A stretch of DNA of 64,000 nucleotides from Corbicula japonica (GCA_038501625.1 JAZAYU010000113.1:1550001-1614000); one strand, 5' to 3'. Positions 21,491-34,714 are shown, counted from the stretch's first letter. Made by a program: numbers and translations. Notes: generated by a model from the letters alone, not told the origin.

Positions 21491-21900
21491 AGTTCAACCT
21501 GTAATTGTTCAAAGGTCAGATTTGTAACAATTATTTGGCTAAATAGCAGTTGGTGTATGTTCAGTTGTGAATTTAGGTTTGACTACAGTAATTTAACTCA
21601 CATAGACTCCTATTCAAGCTTCAAATCTCCTATTTCAAATGAGCTATTGAGCCAACGCCTTTATATCTGCTTTTTTGTTAAAACTATTTAAGCTGTCGGT
21701 GTATAATTATATTCATTGTTCAAAGGTTTGATTTGCAGCACTTCATTGGCTGAATAGTTGGTCGTGTGTGATAAGTTGTGAATTTAGGTTAGACTACAGC
21801 AATTCATTTCCCATAGACTCCCAGCAAAGCTTCATATCTTCTATTCTAACTAAGCTATTGAGTCAATGTATTGAAATCTGCTTTTTGCGAAAACTAATCT
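21491..21900 (+). repeat. 216-bp tandem duplication, two diverged copies
   Basis: ATTGTTCAAAGGTCAGATTT (21504) recurs with changes at 21720. The rest (GAATTTAGGTTTGACTACAG, CATAGACTCC, TGAGCTATTGAG, ATCTGCTTTTT) repeats in the same order. Confidence 0.75.
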
Positions 21901-22429
21901 AGAGACATCATACATGTAAATACACAGCAAATAAATAGCCTTACCAGTAAATTTAAGCAATTTGCGCTGAAATACCACCACCCTCAGCCACGCGCCACTC
22001 AAGTTCAGTTTCACTTTGTCAAAAGTATAACCCATGTTGCAGATAAAACTTTTCATTAACTCAAAATATGAATGCAAACGTTTTGTTTCAACTTCTTCTA
22101 TACACTGTGCATGAAGATCCGCTATGTAATATGAGTGAAAAACCTAACAGATTATGTATAAAAGTGATATTAGCGGAATAAAACATATGATACTTAAAAT
22201 GTGGTACATTATTTTGTATATTCGTTTGGCTTTAGTTTGTATTTGCAAACTAAAATGAATTTATTACACAGAAAAGGCGGACAAAGGAAAACGAACCTGG
22301 AAACGAATAAATCACTTTTGTCATAAGTTTTGACAGAAAACTTATTTTTTAACAATTATATTGTATTGAACACCTTATTTATGACTTAAATTTATGGCGG
22401 ATATAATGATCTTCATAATCACCATTATC

Positions 22430-22945
22430 TAAATTATCATCATCAACACCATCATCACTATCGTCATCATCATCATCATTAACACATCTATCTTTAAATA
22501 ACGACCTCACATCATTACACAAGCACGCGATTACCACTGCCACTGCTATCATCATCATTACAATGTGCATCACGATTGTCATCATCATCACATAATGATT
22601 TTACATTCTTTCTTTCATAGGAAAAAACACCAGATAAAATACAAGTTTAGTTTTATGTATTCGTGCAACAATTTAACATAATGTGATTTATGACATGATG
22701 ATAATGATGATGATGATGATGATGATGATGGTGATCATGGTGAATCTCCCTATGACAATGGCGGTCGTCTTAATAATTGAAAAAAGAATTGTTGTTGATA
22801 ATGGTGATAAGCACATTTATATTTTCCGTGTTATTGATGATGGTAACGATGAAGATGATAATGGTTTGAGTGCTGGTTCTCCCTATGATGAAATTGGTGA
22901 TGATGGACAGATGTCTTTTGTCACACGATAATGATGATGTATCTG
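22430..22945. repeat. facing CAT and ATG microsatellites
   Basis: ATCATCATC-rich DNA at ~22430-22590 faces GATGATGATG-rich DNA at ~22695-22945, so the pair can form a large imperfect hairpin. ORFs here read as poly-Met/Asp and are not genes. Confidence 0.7.
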
Positions 22946-23719
22946 ATTTTGCTATAATTTTCAATTCTATTTATTTTATATCACAACGTATATGTCATTA
23001 ACATTTAGGTTTTGACTGTCAAATCCAGTAGACGAATATGACATGTCACTCAGATGTCAATACTTAACAACGCACAAGACATTATACTGCTTAAAATTGT
23101 ACAACCTAATAAGACTGCCCATATGCGCCCCGGAGAAAGAAACATACACAAACGGCCAGTTTTTATATGGATGGTTTCAATATCCCAGCCAATATAGATT
23201 CGGATAGTGTTGAATCACCCCAAGGATATACTTCCTGCTTTGCCTTTGGCGGTGTCTGTGATATGCAGGATTTATATTCTCAGATCCCCTGTCAAAATTC
23301 TGTTTTGTTTAGTTCCGCCCATTGTTTTCTCAAACCCTTTCTTTTATCTGGGGATCATACGCCGCTGAACATGGAATGATATTAATCTGAAAATACCGCA
23401 TTGAAGGTTCCATGTTCACCGTCATATGCATACCATCGTTTGGGATGGATCAGAATTTTACTGTTTATTGGTGTAAATATTGAGTTGCCCTCAACCCGGG
23501 GCTAGGCGGCGCGGGTAGTAATATGCAATGTGTAATTCCCAATATTCAATGTTCAGCAAACAAAATTATTTCATCTATTCAAAACATACAGGAAAGTTTG
23601 GATTTATTTACATTTAAAAAAATTACTGATTTCTAACTGAAAAGACCCTATTTTAAACGCGGTATCGCAAATACGGTGCCAAAAATATATGGCTATCAAA
23701 ACTCCTATGTACTGTATCT
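22946..23719. other. interior of giant element, no gene recognised
   Basis: Contains TCAACCCGGGGCTAGGCGGC at ~23490, which recurs in reverse near 58262 (gccgcctagccccgggttga), so it is a repeat fragment. The ORF at 23167-23379 has an ATG but no recognisable domain. Confidence 0.4.
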
Positions 23720-24180
23720 GTTAGAGTTCAATATTGGTGATCTACAGAAAGTAGACACGGCGAAGCTAGACCGCAGGCGGAGATAGCTTTCACCATTTTT
23801 TGTGGATCATGGAACTTGAATTCTAACTTATTTGGTGTTCGCAATCATTTGATCTTCTAGCTCCTTCCACGTTGTAGTATCGTGGTAATATGGCGCGAAA
23901 GTTAACAGCCGTGTTGCTCGCTTATACTTGATCATTTCATTATGTGTACATACGATTTTGTTATATTTCGAATAAAAATGAAATTTACACTCCATTTTTA
24001 GCAATTAAGAGCATTGGGTATTTAAAAGAATGTTTTTGGCACGTGTTTGTAAGAAAACCCCAAACGGGAAAATAACATTATTTTGATTACACCCAGGTAT
24101 GTTCATATATAACATTGTCATGTGATAATCTTAATAATTTAGCATGATTTGTTAGTTGATATAAAATAATACATAACTTC
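23720..24180 (+). repeat. paralogue of the giant element's target locus (empty site)
   Basis: 23720-23935 aligns by eye with the reverse complement of 37342-37560 (TGTTAGAGTTCA, TTTGGTGTTCGCAAT, TTTGATCTTC, AGCTCCT, GCGCGAAAGTT), and 23931-24180 aligns with the reverse complement of 13650-13878 (ATTTCATT, TTAAAAGAA, TATATAACATT). The two halves are contiguous here, joined by one ATTTC. Confidence 0.7.
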
Positions 24181-24996
24181 CGGTGATATATCGCAGGATT
24201 TATCCTGGGGCGGAGTTCGGATAAGAAAGGATATATCTACAAAATTTATATGAACGATGGCGCGCAATAAATCTCACACTTTATCGCTAGAAGAGCGAGC
24301 TCTATGTATAAGTTCGATTCTAATACGACATAACTGAGTGAACAATCGAAATATATTTTACCAAATTATAACGCATTGTTATAAACGCAAATGGGTTCTA
24401 AGTACGGCTTTTAGTGTTATTCCCTTAACCTTATTCAAAGATTGATGACAATTCAAAGATTGAATAGAAGACTTGATTACATGTTCATCAAACCGCATAT
24501 CTTTTGCTGTCCAGTCGTCGTTAGAACTGTATATTTCAATTTTGCATTTAATTACGGAAATCACATGGCGTCGTTAAAATGGCGCGTTGACGTCAGCTAA
24601 ACTTTGCCATAAAATTATAATTGTTTTATGTAAGTATCTATACCAATAAAACGAAGAGGTTCGCCGATTTGTGGGAGATACAGCGCGATCTCAGGTTATT
24701 CTGTTCTTTGTCTCCAAAGCTATGATATATGAGTATCTAAAGTTGACATTTCATTTTTAGAAATGTACCGGAAAACAACTAAGGCTAAAATTAGAAATGT
24801 ACGCTACAAATAGATTAAAGAATTGCTAAAATTAATCGAACAATATACTTACGTAGCTGCGCCAGTCAGTGTCAGTTATTTTGTTTTGTTCTTATGTTGT
24901 TTTTACTTTTGTTTATTCAATTTCTTATTTTTATTACCTAATTTATAACGAATAAAACTGTCCCACAAAAAATGTTTCTTTTTTTCTAAATACTAG
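24181..24996. other. interior of giant element, no gene recognised
   Basis: Two promoter-like patches with atggcgcg (24257, 24580) and a TGACGTCA site (~24589). No ORF of note. Confidence 0.35.
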
Positions 24997-25192
24997 TTGG
25001 GGACCCGCGCAAGCGGGGGAGTTGAAAATCTACATATTGGCATCAGAAAAGCAAAGAACTTGTCATGATCATATTTATCTGTAAACTGACTTATCATCAA
25101 TCTTATGTAATAACAGATACAAAATGTTAAAAATGGCGTTTTCTGATGCCAATATGTAGATTCTCGGCGCCCGCGTTTGGGCTGGTCCCGGG
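24997..25192. mobile_element. ~195-bp foldback element
   Basis: A perfect 24-bp inverted repeat (25027-25050 and 25139-25162) is flanked outward by GC-rich partly complementary arms (GGGACCCGCGCAAGCGGG and CCCGCGTTTGGGCTGGTCCC). Between them lies an 88-bp AT-rich loop. No ORF. Confidence 0.65.
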
Positions 25193-25527
25193 CCATCTTG
25201 TATAAATGATATCTCGTTGAATTACTGTTGAATCATCATATTATGCGCTAAAGTTTCGCTTATTATGTGATATCACAAACAAGCGAAATTAAATCCCAGC
25301 GAAAATTTATGTCGTCACGTTATAAGTTTATACCGACCTCTAGTTACGGCAAACCCGTTACGCCGACGCGCGATATTTTATAATGTGTTTTATCACAGTG
25401 ACGGTTACATGTATTCAATTGGAAAAACATCGCATCATGTTAGAATTTGCTATAAATAATAATGTTTTGTTCCTTTTTATTCACATTATTCTGACAAATT
25501 GTCGCTTTGGAATAAAAAGTAAAAACT

Positions 25528-25745
25528 GCTTTAACCCATTTCGTCATAAATACGGGTTTTATCATGTGTGCAAACAGTGTAGATCCATATCTACCGGCTA
25601 ATCCGCACCGCCTTGTGTGCACTGTTCGCATCTTGGCAAAAAAATAAAATAAATAAACTAAAAGAAAGCAGTGTATAATCAAGATAAGTGGGCACATTCG
25701 TGCCGTCTGATCACGGATGTACCGGATGATCTGGATTAACAATGT
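25528..25745. repeat. ~215-bp MITE-like repeat, copy 2
   Basis: Shares AGTGTAGATCC, ATCTACCGGC and GTGCCGTCTGATCA landmarks with the copies at 19380 and 28008. The middle holds an A-rich tract (AAAATAAAATAAATAAAC). Confidence 0.6.
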
Positions 25746-26149
25746 TCGTCTATGAGATAGCAATTATATCCGATTGTGTGGTCGGTGTAAACTGCTAGTA
25801 CAGTGGTATCAGTAAAAAAGAAAAACATCCTTGATCATCATGTGAAATAATAAAAATTGCGTAATTCCTATTTTGAAAACGTTGTATGAACGACGTAATC
25901 TTCAAATGCTTCAAAAACCACACCCTCAGTTGTCAGTTGATGTGTACTGGCTGAATACGTTGTTCAAAATTAAATGACTGTCTCCACCATCAGAATTCTA
26001 CACGTTTTAAAGCAACAACAATGTTGACAAAGCCGCGATTGTGATTGGCCAACTAATAAGTGTGAACACTAAGCAGATAAAAGTATCGATAACATCGTCA
26101 AACAGAAATTACGTTAAACTTTATAGAACAGTTTGGAATATGTGCATCA

Positions 26150-26520
26150 ACAACAATGTTTTGTAGAGCAAAACTTAGCGCTCAACTCACTCTTGGCAGT
26201 GGATTCGAATCAAGAAGGCTATTCGAAGTTTATGCATTACGAAACATCAACAACAACAACTCACCAATTGCAGTGAATTCGACCTATCACGTAATCTCTA
26301 TCTAAGGCGGAAACAACTCGCTGCTAGTTGTGATTTCTTAAATGTATTTTGTGTTCGTGTAGGGCAAATCTATTAAACTTACTGCTGACAGTGGATACGA
26401 ATATAAAAGTGTGTTTGCTTGTTGTGCAGTGGATCCGAATCTAGAGGGGGGCATTCACTGGTTAACAGCGTACACCCAAATTCACTGTTGGCATGGGATT
26501 TCCAATCTAAAATGGTATTT
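26150..26520 (+). repeat. degenerate repeat around a GCAGTGGATTCGAATC core
   Basis: Near-copies at ~26198, ~26263, ~26391, ~26427 and ~26490 with irregular spacing and CAACAACAAC spacers. Diverged tandem repeat, low certainty. Confidence 0.35.
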
Positions 26521-28007
26521 AATAATTATCAAACTCACAATTCACATATCACTGTCAGTTCCACTCACCAATACAACACTACTTTTTCACGATAAATAGT
26601 ACGTTTTGCACATTCGTGACAGATTTAGGTTTGACAAATTGTGATTTAGTGGCTTTCTATTTATATTGTTTATAATAATTGGCATTTGAAAAACTTGTTT
26701 GCTTATTGAATACTTTACAATAGTAAAAATAAACTGTAACGGTTGTGGAAGATATTTTCATTAAAAGTCACTATTTTCTGGTAAAATTGACCACTGTTAC
26801 GACTTAAAATCGAAACTATTTAAAAAAAAAACAACAAAAAACAAACAAACATCAAATGACCAACAAATGCTATTACATGTAATTGGCGGTCTAGAAATCA
26901 ATGATTAACAATAGTATTCACAGAGACTACTATACTTCAATATTATTGTACTTATTTCAAGTTATTTGTGAGTACATGGGTTGATTGATTATACTTAAAA
27001 AGCATGCAATTACAGCAAAACGCCATTGAATAGGCATATACATAATCATTTGTATGATTGTTTACTCTAAAAATGTATGCATGTTTGACTCGGTATTAGT
27101 ATTGCTCAGCAGAACAGAACAAGAATGATCCGCGAAATTCCACAGTAATCAGCGATAACAGTTAAATCGCCATAAATCTTGATAGACTGCTGAGCTGACC
27201 AGCATACTGAGAAACATTAACCTAATTACGTGATCGCAGACCACATGAACTTTTAGATTCATGAATGTGTACGTAATATATTTCTTGCAGATTGTTTAGT
27301 AAATCAAATCAAAGAAATAATATTGAACGGCAGAATTTACAAATTAAAGTATATTTTTATATTGTTATTTTTACATGAATTCAAGCATTAAGAATGCAGC
27401 GAAATATTATTTTTGTTTCTTTAATTCAAATGTCAAAAATGCACCAATCCTATGTTTGTAAAGTTTGCAACGTATAGTATATGCCTGGAAGCCTGGGAGC
27501 GTGAAGTTATCAGTCTAGCAGTTTGTGTTTCTATAAGAACTTGACGACGAGATGCAATAAAACTAGGGTATTTCTAGACTTGTAGCTTAATGCTTTCAAT
27601 GTTTAACATAATTTATATAGCAGTTTCCCGCTCTCTGCGTACAGGAATCACTGTGCCCACCGCATTAAGTGCCACTGAACAATGTTCCTCGTGTTAGATT
27701 GATTTAATTTCAAAAGGTCATATTTTCAGAGAAAATATACAATGACCATTGCTTCAAGATTGGTGCTATGTTCTGTGACAAGTTCGTCTATCATCCAAAA
27801 ATTATACCAAGAAAACTAAATCTGATAGTCAGTTGATTATTCTGTATTTACATTCCATTATCTATCAGAAAAAAGATGGATCGACAGAAATTAGAAAAGG
27901 AAACTAAGAAATTAAAAAAAATAATTATGTTAAAGTTTGTTTTTTAATTTTTATTAAATAGAACCATCAAGACGGATATCCGAAGGTTGTTACCGGTAAA
28001 CAAACCA
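26521..28007. other. interior of giant element, no gene recognised
   Basis: AT-rich DNA without a supported ORF or known repeat. Confidence 0.4.
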
Positions 28008-28245
28008 TTTTAACTCTTTCCTCCATAAATATGCATTTTTACGCATATGCGACCATTGTAGATCCAGATCAGCCGGCACATACGTGCCATCTGATAAGGG
28101 TCTGCACTGGTCGCTTTTTGATTTGAAATAACCTAATAAATTAAAAAGCGAACAGTGCAGATACTGATCAGAAGGCACGGATGTGCTGGCTGATCTGGAT
28201 CTACACTGGTCGCCCATCCCATAAATTATATGGTGCAAAGGGTTA
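28008..28245. repeat. ~235-bp MITE-like repeat, copy 3 (best preserved)
   Basis: The two halves are inverted relative to each other: GTAGATCCAGATCAGCCGGC...CTGCACTGGTCGCTTTTTGA and its reverse relative AAAAAGCGAACAGTGCAGA...CTGATCTGGATCTACACTGG. Ends resemble TTAACTCTTT / AAAGGGTTA. Confidence 0.65.
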
Positions 28246-29284
28246 CATTTGTAAAGAAAGAATGTTAATAAATTAATTAATTTTAATGTTATACGTTATT
28301 CATCAAAAGATACGGACTAATATTTTCATAATAATGACTTAATAAAAAGTAATTATTATTAAATTGATTTGCATAGATAAGACTATTAATGTTTTTTTGG
28401 TTTATTTATTATTTTATAACTGTTTCTGATGTTTTTTGTCACTATATTACCATTTAAGTACGAGATAGAAATGCATACAACAAACAACGATTTGGCTATC
28501 AAATTGATTGAAAAACGAGAGTTTTACATTTTTTTAATGGGTAAAAGTTGCATTTACTAAAATAAAGTGAACCGAGGAACATTATTTAGTGCTTTACTAA
28601 TAACATGGATAAAATGTATTGAGCAAATGGTTCTGTAAGATTCTTTATCATTATGCATCGGGTGGGCATTAACATTAATACTCTAAAGACCACGTGTGAA
28701 TAGAAATGACCTGGCGGGAATGTATAGGTCAATCATGCTGCTCTAATATTGATTGGAGATTTCATGGTATAAATGAACTCCAGATGGCTTGGGGTAAAGA
28801 TAACAAATTAAGATTCAAAGTTAAAGTGAAAGGATGAGTAAACATGCCAATAAGACTATACTTTTTTATGAAAATGAATTGAACACTCGATTGTACATGT
28901 AAAAATGAATTATTCATACATTTTGCAAACATGTTTAGTTTTATTGGGTAAAGAAAAGAACAGACCAGTAACTCAAATAGTCATGTATCAGCGTGATATG
29001 AATAAATTGTGGTGTAAAGAGGAACCGATGATCAAGTGCTGTGTTAAGACAATGAAAACGTATTTTATATCAGATGAAATGGAAACGCTAACCAGAGAAA
29101 GGAAAAATGTTGGTGGAAGGAAAACAATTTGAATGTAAGTAACTTTCTAATTACTATATAATAATATACCAATAACAATATAATAATCACAAAAAAATAC
29201 TGAGACCGTTCTGATTTTATTATGTGGATCAGTCATCTTGGAAAACAAAGTAAATTCTTGTCTTACGGACATACTGTAACTTAG
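28246..29284. other. interior of giant element, no gene recognised
   Basis: A 75-codon ATG ORF at 28905-29132 (plus) with a Lys-rich, Cys-containing product has no recognisable family. Otherwise AT-rich. Confidence 0.35.
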
Positions 29285-29465
29285 ATAAAAGATGACTTCG
29301 TGGCTACGGCTGTCTACTGTCATTTGCTGAACATCGCCGGTGTTGGTTCGAATCGTTTATGAGTCTAGATCGTTATATTTGGATGGTTCAATCCGCATGC
29401 CCACTCCTAAATGGTGTGGGTCCATCCGCGCCAGAAAGGGTCATTCATGCTTAGCGGGATAGCCA
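29285..29465 (+). ncRNA. tRNA-derived SINE candidate
   Basis: A-box-like GTGGCTACGGCTG (~29299) and a perfect B-box core GGTTCGAATC (~29345) are followed by a GC-richer tail up to AGCGGGATAGCC. The pol III promoter layout is seen; the family is not identified. Confidence 0.45.
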
Positions 29466-31557
29466 AAACTAAGTTTTAATCACGTGATAAGAAATTTCAT
29501 TGTATGACAAATTATTATGATAATACGATGAAGATAGCCATGATACATGTCATAATAAAAACGGATGCATTATTATAAGTACATTTATTATTGTTTTGTT
29601 GTTATTGTGAATGTCCGTTTCAAGAAAATATATTCCCATTCATTAAAGTAGAGACAATCAAATTGAATGCTAACTGCTAATTTTTAATCAGAAAGACTAC
29701 ACCGCTAAGTCATCAAAAAGTCAATAAGTCTCGTGACAAGGCGACTAACATACTCATTATAATTTTAGTTCAACCGCACGTTTTTTTTTCAAACTTGTTT
29801 ATTTCTGTTGGAATGAGACAAAACATGTTTATTCTCAACGCTCTGAAGCCAAAATCTATGAGCGTTAAATTTTAAAACGTATCGTATTACTTTAAATAAA
29901 TAAACGACCCGAAAAAGATTAATAGGAAGAGGTACAGATTACCAGAAAATTGAATGATATGCATGATGATGACATTTATTGGAAGTGTATACGTTGTGTA
30001 GATTATAGTTCAGGTAAATCAAAATCAATATATTTTTAAGTGTTAGAGCAATTAACGTCTACGGATATATGTATGTTTTTTTTACAGCAGCAGTTGTATG
30101 AATTAGACAACTAATGCGCTGTGTAGATCATAATATTACAAAGAACGCGATACGGGAATAGGTCATTTGTTTGATGTGCTTTTGGTAGTTCAGAAATTGA
30201 CATATACATTTGTATATAATGCCTTTAAAATAGTGTCAACATTTCTAACAAAACCACTTTTCAGTTAAAAGAAAATAATAATTTGGTTGTTATTTATAAT
30301 TCACTTATAACTCATATTTATACATTTATTTAGACATATGTGGGTTTAACAATCTAATAATAAGACTCAGGACATACATGATATTCTGAATCGTGAGGTT
30401 AAACAGAAATTTCGAGAAAATATAAAATTTTAGTGTCCATGGGTAGAATTAATTTACGCATGCTTAGAAGGGCTTTAGCTAACGTACATTTGTACTTAAA
30501 ATAATATTGCTTGATCCAGTTTGATCCAATGGCAGACACATGAAGAATGATCTGCCACGAGAAAGATTTTTTATTCAGGTTGCTCCGTTGTGTGTCGGTA
30601 AAATGATAAATCCCATTTTACACTCTCACTAGGATCATAATATTTTGTTGTTGTTTATTCCCAGTTTATGGACCCTCCCGCCTCTGACCGAGGACATTAT
30701 GGTGTGGTCCGTAGGATCATAATATAACGGCTCATTCCTTTAACTAACTGGTCCTTCCTATCAGCGGGAGTCCAATTATGTGGCTAATCTCTCACGGAAT
30801 TGAGGCTCTTAACCAATGTTTACGATAATATATACTTATAAGCCCTTCACTACATTGATTTTTTGAATAACTGGCTAAACAGTTAAAGATTAGCTGCCCT
30901 GCTTACCTTATGTCAGGACAGAAATGTTTTGAATTTTGTTCCTCTTTTCTTGTTACGGTGACTGTTTAGTTTATTTATGTGTTCCAGATAATTATTTTAA
31001 ATAATAACAACACATTTATACAAAATCTGTTCAAATGGTTTAAATTCACAATTATTTCTAAAATTTTCAGGATTTGTACAAAAAATATTTGTAACAGCAT
31101 TATACTATAACAATTATTCCTGCAACATTCTTCTGTGGTTTATATCCCCAGAAAAAAAAACAACTGCAAAATGTAGCATTCATGAGCAACATAATACAAA
31201 TGTAAGTGCTAAAATATTTTCTATTGTACAAGCCAGACACTAAATTTAGTGGCTTGTTCCCTTGCTCTGTTGAATTTTCTTTGATATAATCATTGCAAGG
31301 AAAAATATCGTGCTGGTACTTTCATGGCTGTGGTTAAAAGATAACACAAATTATATGTTGGTATCTCGCTGTGATGTTTGAGCCTAATGGTCAATAAAAC
31401 AATTTCAATGAGCCACTGAGCGTACAATGCTTTTCGACTGTTAAAGGAACCTCTTATTGGTGGATAATCATTTGTAACTACAAAGTAAACAGAAACTTAT
31501 GACACACAAAAATACCCTATTCCGCCAAATAAGTTAAATATTTTTTCTCGTTTCTAG
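29466..31557. other. interior of giant element, no gene; repeat fragment at ~30640-30735
   Basis: The fragment with GGACCCTCCCGCCTCTGACC and CATTATGGTGTGG recurs at ~63810-63860. The rest is AT-rich without supported ORFs. Confidence 0.4.
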
Positions 31558-31617
31558 GTTCGCTCACATTTGCCGTTTACGACTGGTCAACAAGAATCTG
31601 GAAACGTCGCCGGTCAG
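31558..31617 (+). CDS. candidate internal exon, 60 nt
   Basis: Bounded by a strong acceptor (TTTTTTCTCGTTTCTAG, ends 31557) and donor GTAAGC (31618). It is less AT-rich than its surroundings and open in at least two phases. In phase 1 it would join the TIR mini-exon and then the candidate exon at 31931 to give a peptide of about 38-40 residues; in phase 0 the next exon ends VGVEE. No homology recognised. Splice signals alone are weak evidence. Confidence 0.3.
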
Positions 31618-31930
31618 GTAAGCGATACATTACATAACCAAAGAACTGTATAATATTTTAACCAAAAGTAAACTGTAAAAAATTGTCAATGTACAACATT
31701 AAACGTTATCTATGTTTCTCCTCCCAAACATGTGAGCAGTTAGTCATTCCTTCGTTTGAGGATAATTATACGTAATATAAAAATACTTTATACACTTACA
31801 AACTCGAATAAAACATGACTTATTAACAATCTGATATCCGATTATTTTAGAGTAGTGTCGCTACTGTTTGTATTTTTGAAAAGAATAATTGATTATACAT
31901 AAATAGAATGACGCTTGTTTATAATTACAG

Positions 31931-31975
31931 GTTCATCAGAAAACTACAAATGAGGTTGGAGTTGAAGAATAAATC
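31931..31975 (+). CDS. candidate terminal exon
   Basis: Preceded by TATAATTACAG. In phase 0 after the 31558 exon it reads VHQKTTNEVGVEE and stops at ~31970-31972; in phase 1 it stops at TGA ~31950. The 63-codon ORF at 31908-32099 overlaps it in another frame. Confidence 0.25.
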
Positions 31976-33699
31976 AACGAAAAGATTTATGCCGGACTGC
32001 GGAAAGGGGCATCTTTTGTTTACTGTTTTTGCCACTTGGCTCAATGTAAAAGGCAAAATGTTTTTCACAAATGTGAAAAACGTAAATCATTTATTATAAA
32101 TGATAACAATGCGCAAAGTATCAACACGAATTATTTAAAATACAAGGTGTGGTGGAAAACAACCAAATAAACTCCGTGACTTCAAACAATTATCAAGAAC
32201 ACGTGAATAAATATATTGCGTTAAGAAAACAAAAGTGACATTCGAATAAATGCATTTGCAATTCATAACTTTTTGTTCAAAGGAACTCGCCAATCTTGGT
32301 ATCCGAACTATTATGGAATGCACATGAAACTATATACATTTGCAGGCGTATCGAAATATTATACCTTGAGAAAAGTATTGACCTTTAAAGTATATTTATT
32401 TTGTTTTACGCATTTTTCTAAGGTATGATATTTCCTCAAATATCTTTTCGAAAAATGTTTTATGATTTTATACACTGGCAGTGTTCACTCAAGAAACCCC
32501 CATGTCTACAACTTGTCTCCTCATGCACGAGCTTACCAACAGGGGGATAAGTCCTGGCTATCTTTACACTTGGTGTATATATATGTGTGTATATTGTTAT
32601 TGTTTGAACAACAATTTTTCACGGCTGAAACCTTTATAGTAAAAGTTACTATTCAATGCTAACCACATTAAATAGTTATCAAATATATTTATTTTTAGCT
32701 GAATATTGAACATTACATCGATTCTAACGAACGTTGGTTGATAAAATGGTTAAATTATCTATGCTTAATTTTATTGAACGGTATTTTGCTGTAGGAGAAT
32801 TTTTGAGAATATTCTTTATGTATCGATGAACGTGCAACGATGATTGTAGACGGCCCTGGACAGATAGATGATGTAGACGGCCCTGGACAGATATATTGTT
32901 CACTAATCATGTTGTGTATAACCAACATTAAGTTGTTTGTATGAAGGGTAACACTAGAGATGAATATACACGGTCGTATATTTTTTTCTGGTGTGATACA
33001 TTTTAGGGTTCAGTTGGATAAATCCAAACTATAATATGATTTACAAGGAAGACTAACACAGCTCTGCTTTTATGGCATATTGAAAAAAATTTAAAGCAAC
33101 ATGTCGTCCATTACTCTTTTCCTATTTTGAAAATCAAAATGAATATAATATGAATACGTGTACTTATAAAATAACAACGATTGTGTAAATCTTCCAGTGA
33201 AATAACCATCACTATTTTAAGTGCAACAATCTAATAACTTATTTTGACACTAGTTATGTTTTTAACTATAAAAATGCTAATATATGGTCAGTGGATAAAG
33301 AAATGCTCGGAAAATATTGCTGATAATTCTAGTTTTGCCGTTTCACGCTTTCCACGAGAGACCTCGTTACGCAATTCCAATTTGAGACATTTGATACGCA
33401 ACAACAGGCATTTTAACCTTTAGAGTGCCTTGGCAGATTTGCATTGTTTTCGGTCAACACACTCTCAAGATATTGCAAATAATGTCACCCTACTTTTCAC
33501 TATCCTGTGGGTTTTTGATCTGTATATATCCGTATAGACATGACTAGTGTAAATTAATCATGTTTGAAATAATACTTTTCTTTCTGTTACGTTCACATTA
33601 GAATTACTGCTTAAAATTGTTCTCAGTATGGTAATGTTTTACTTTCTGAAACTGTTTATATTATAATTATCATCTTGTTTGTAAATATGAATATTGATT
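31976..33699. other. interior of giant element, no gene; short direct repeat at 32851-32900
   Basis: GTAGACGGCCCTGGACAGAT occurs twice within 50 bp (~32848 and ~32873). Otherwise AT-rich and without a supported ORF. Confidence 0.4.
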
Positions 33700-34221
33700 A
33701 TCTTAAGTAATGAATAAAATGTTGTTAATAAAAATTAATATACTATTTTACTAGCTAATTTTATTTTGGGGACTTGATTTGATTAAGATACATGTATGAT
33801 ACAATAACTGATATGATCCGGAGTTTGATAAGCGAAAAATGTTATTTATATTATATCTTTCTTGAATATGTATGATCATAAGCAAAAACATATTGATCAC
33901 AGTATATTTGCGAAGGCTTAAAACCGGTAAAATTAATATTGGTTTCTATAAATGCTATAATAGTTTTTTTTATAATATTTATTCACTCAGAATTTTAGTT
34001 TTTTTGACAAATATGTTGACGGGAAATATGCATAACTTTGATGTTCATTCGCCATCTTTTAAAACTAAAAACTACATGATATATTTATTATTTATATAAA
34101 AGATTTTGAAATCAGTCTGATAATTTTAAAGATTAAACATATAAACAAATATTGTTAAAACAGTGATATCCAGCCGATACCCATTGAATATTTTTGCCAC
34201 CTGAGGATTCTCATATAATCG

Positions 34222-34714
34222 TTAACAAATATTTGTTATGTTCCGAAATCTGACTGGCGGTAGATTCAGTAACAGCGAACAGAGATGTTAACAAATTATT
34301 GTTAACAATTCTGCCTATTTTCTTTCTGCATCTTTGTCAAGGGGAAAAGTTCCCGCTTTAACAAAGATTTGTTAAACTCCTTTTACTGATGGTAGATTCA
34401 GCAACAGCGAACAGAGATGTTAACAAATTATTGTTAACAGCTCGGCCGATTTTCTTTCCACAGCTCTCTCAAGTGCAGAGAATAGTATACGCTTTAACAA
34501 AGATTTGTTAAACTCATTTGACTGACGGCAGATTCAGTAACAGCAACCAGAGATGTTAACAAATTATTGTTAACGATTCGGCCGATTTTCTTCCCACATC
34601 TCTGTCAAGTGATGGGAATAGTTTAACAAAGATTTGTTAAACTCCGATGTTCAAGTGAAATAGTGACATAGTGTATGCAGTTATTTAGTAAAAGCTTTAA
34701 CAAATATTTGTTAA
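34222..34714 (-). repeat. eight-palindrome array, right TIR
   Basis: Palindromes start at 34222, 34288, 34358, 34420, 34494, 34556, 34623 and 34697. Number and order match the left array, with spacing 62-74 bp. Confidence 0.85.

Noticed and set aside
22379..22964. Met/Asp-rich ORFs
   Set aside because: Translation of ATG/CAT microsatellites.
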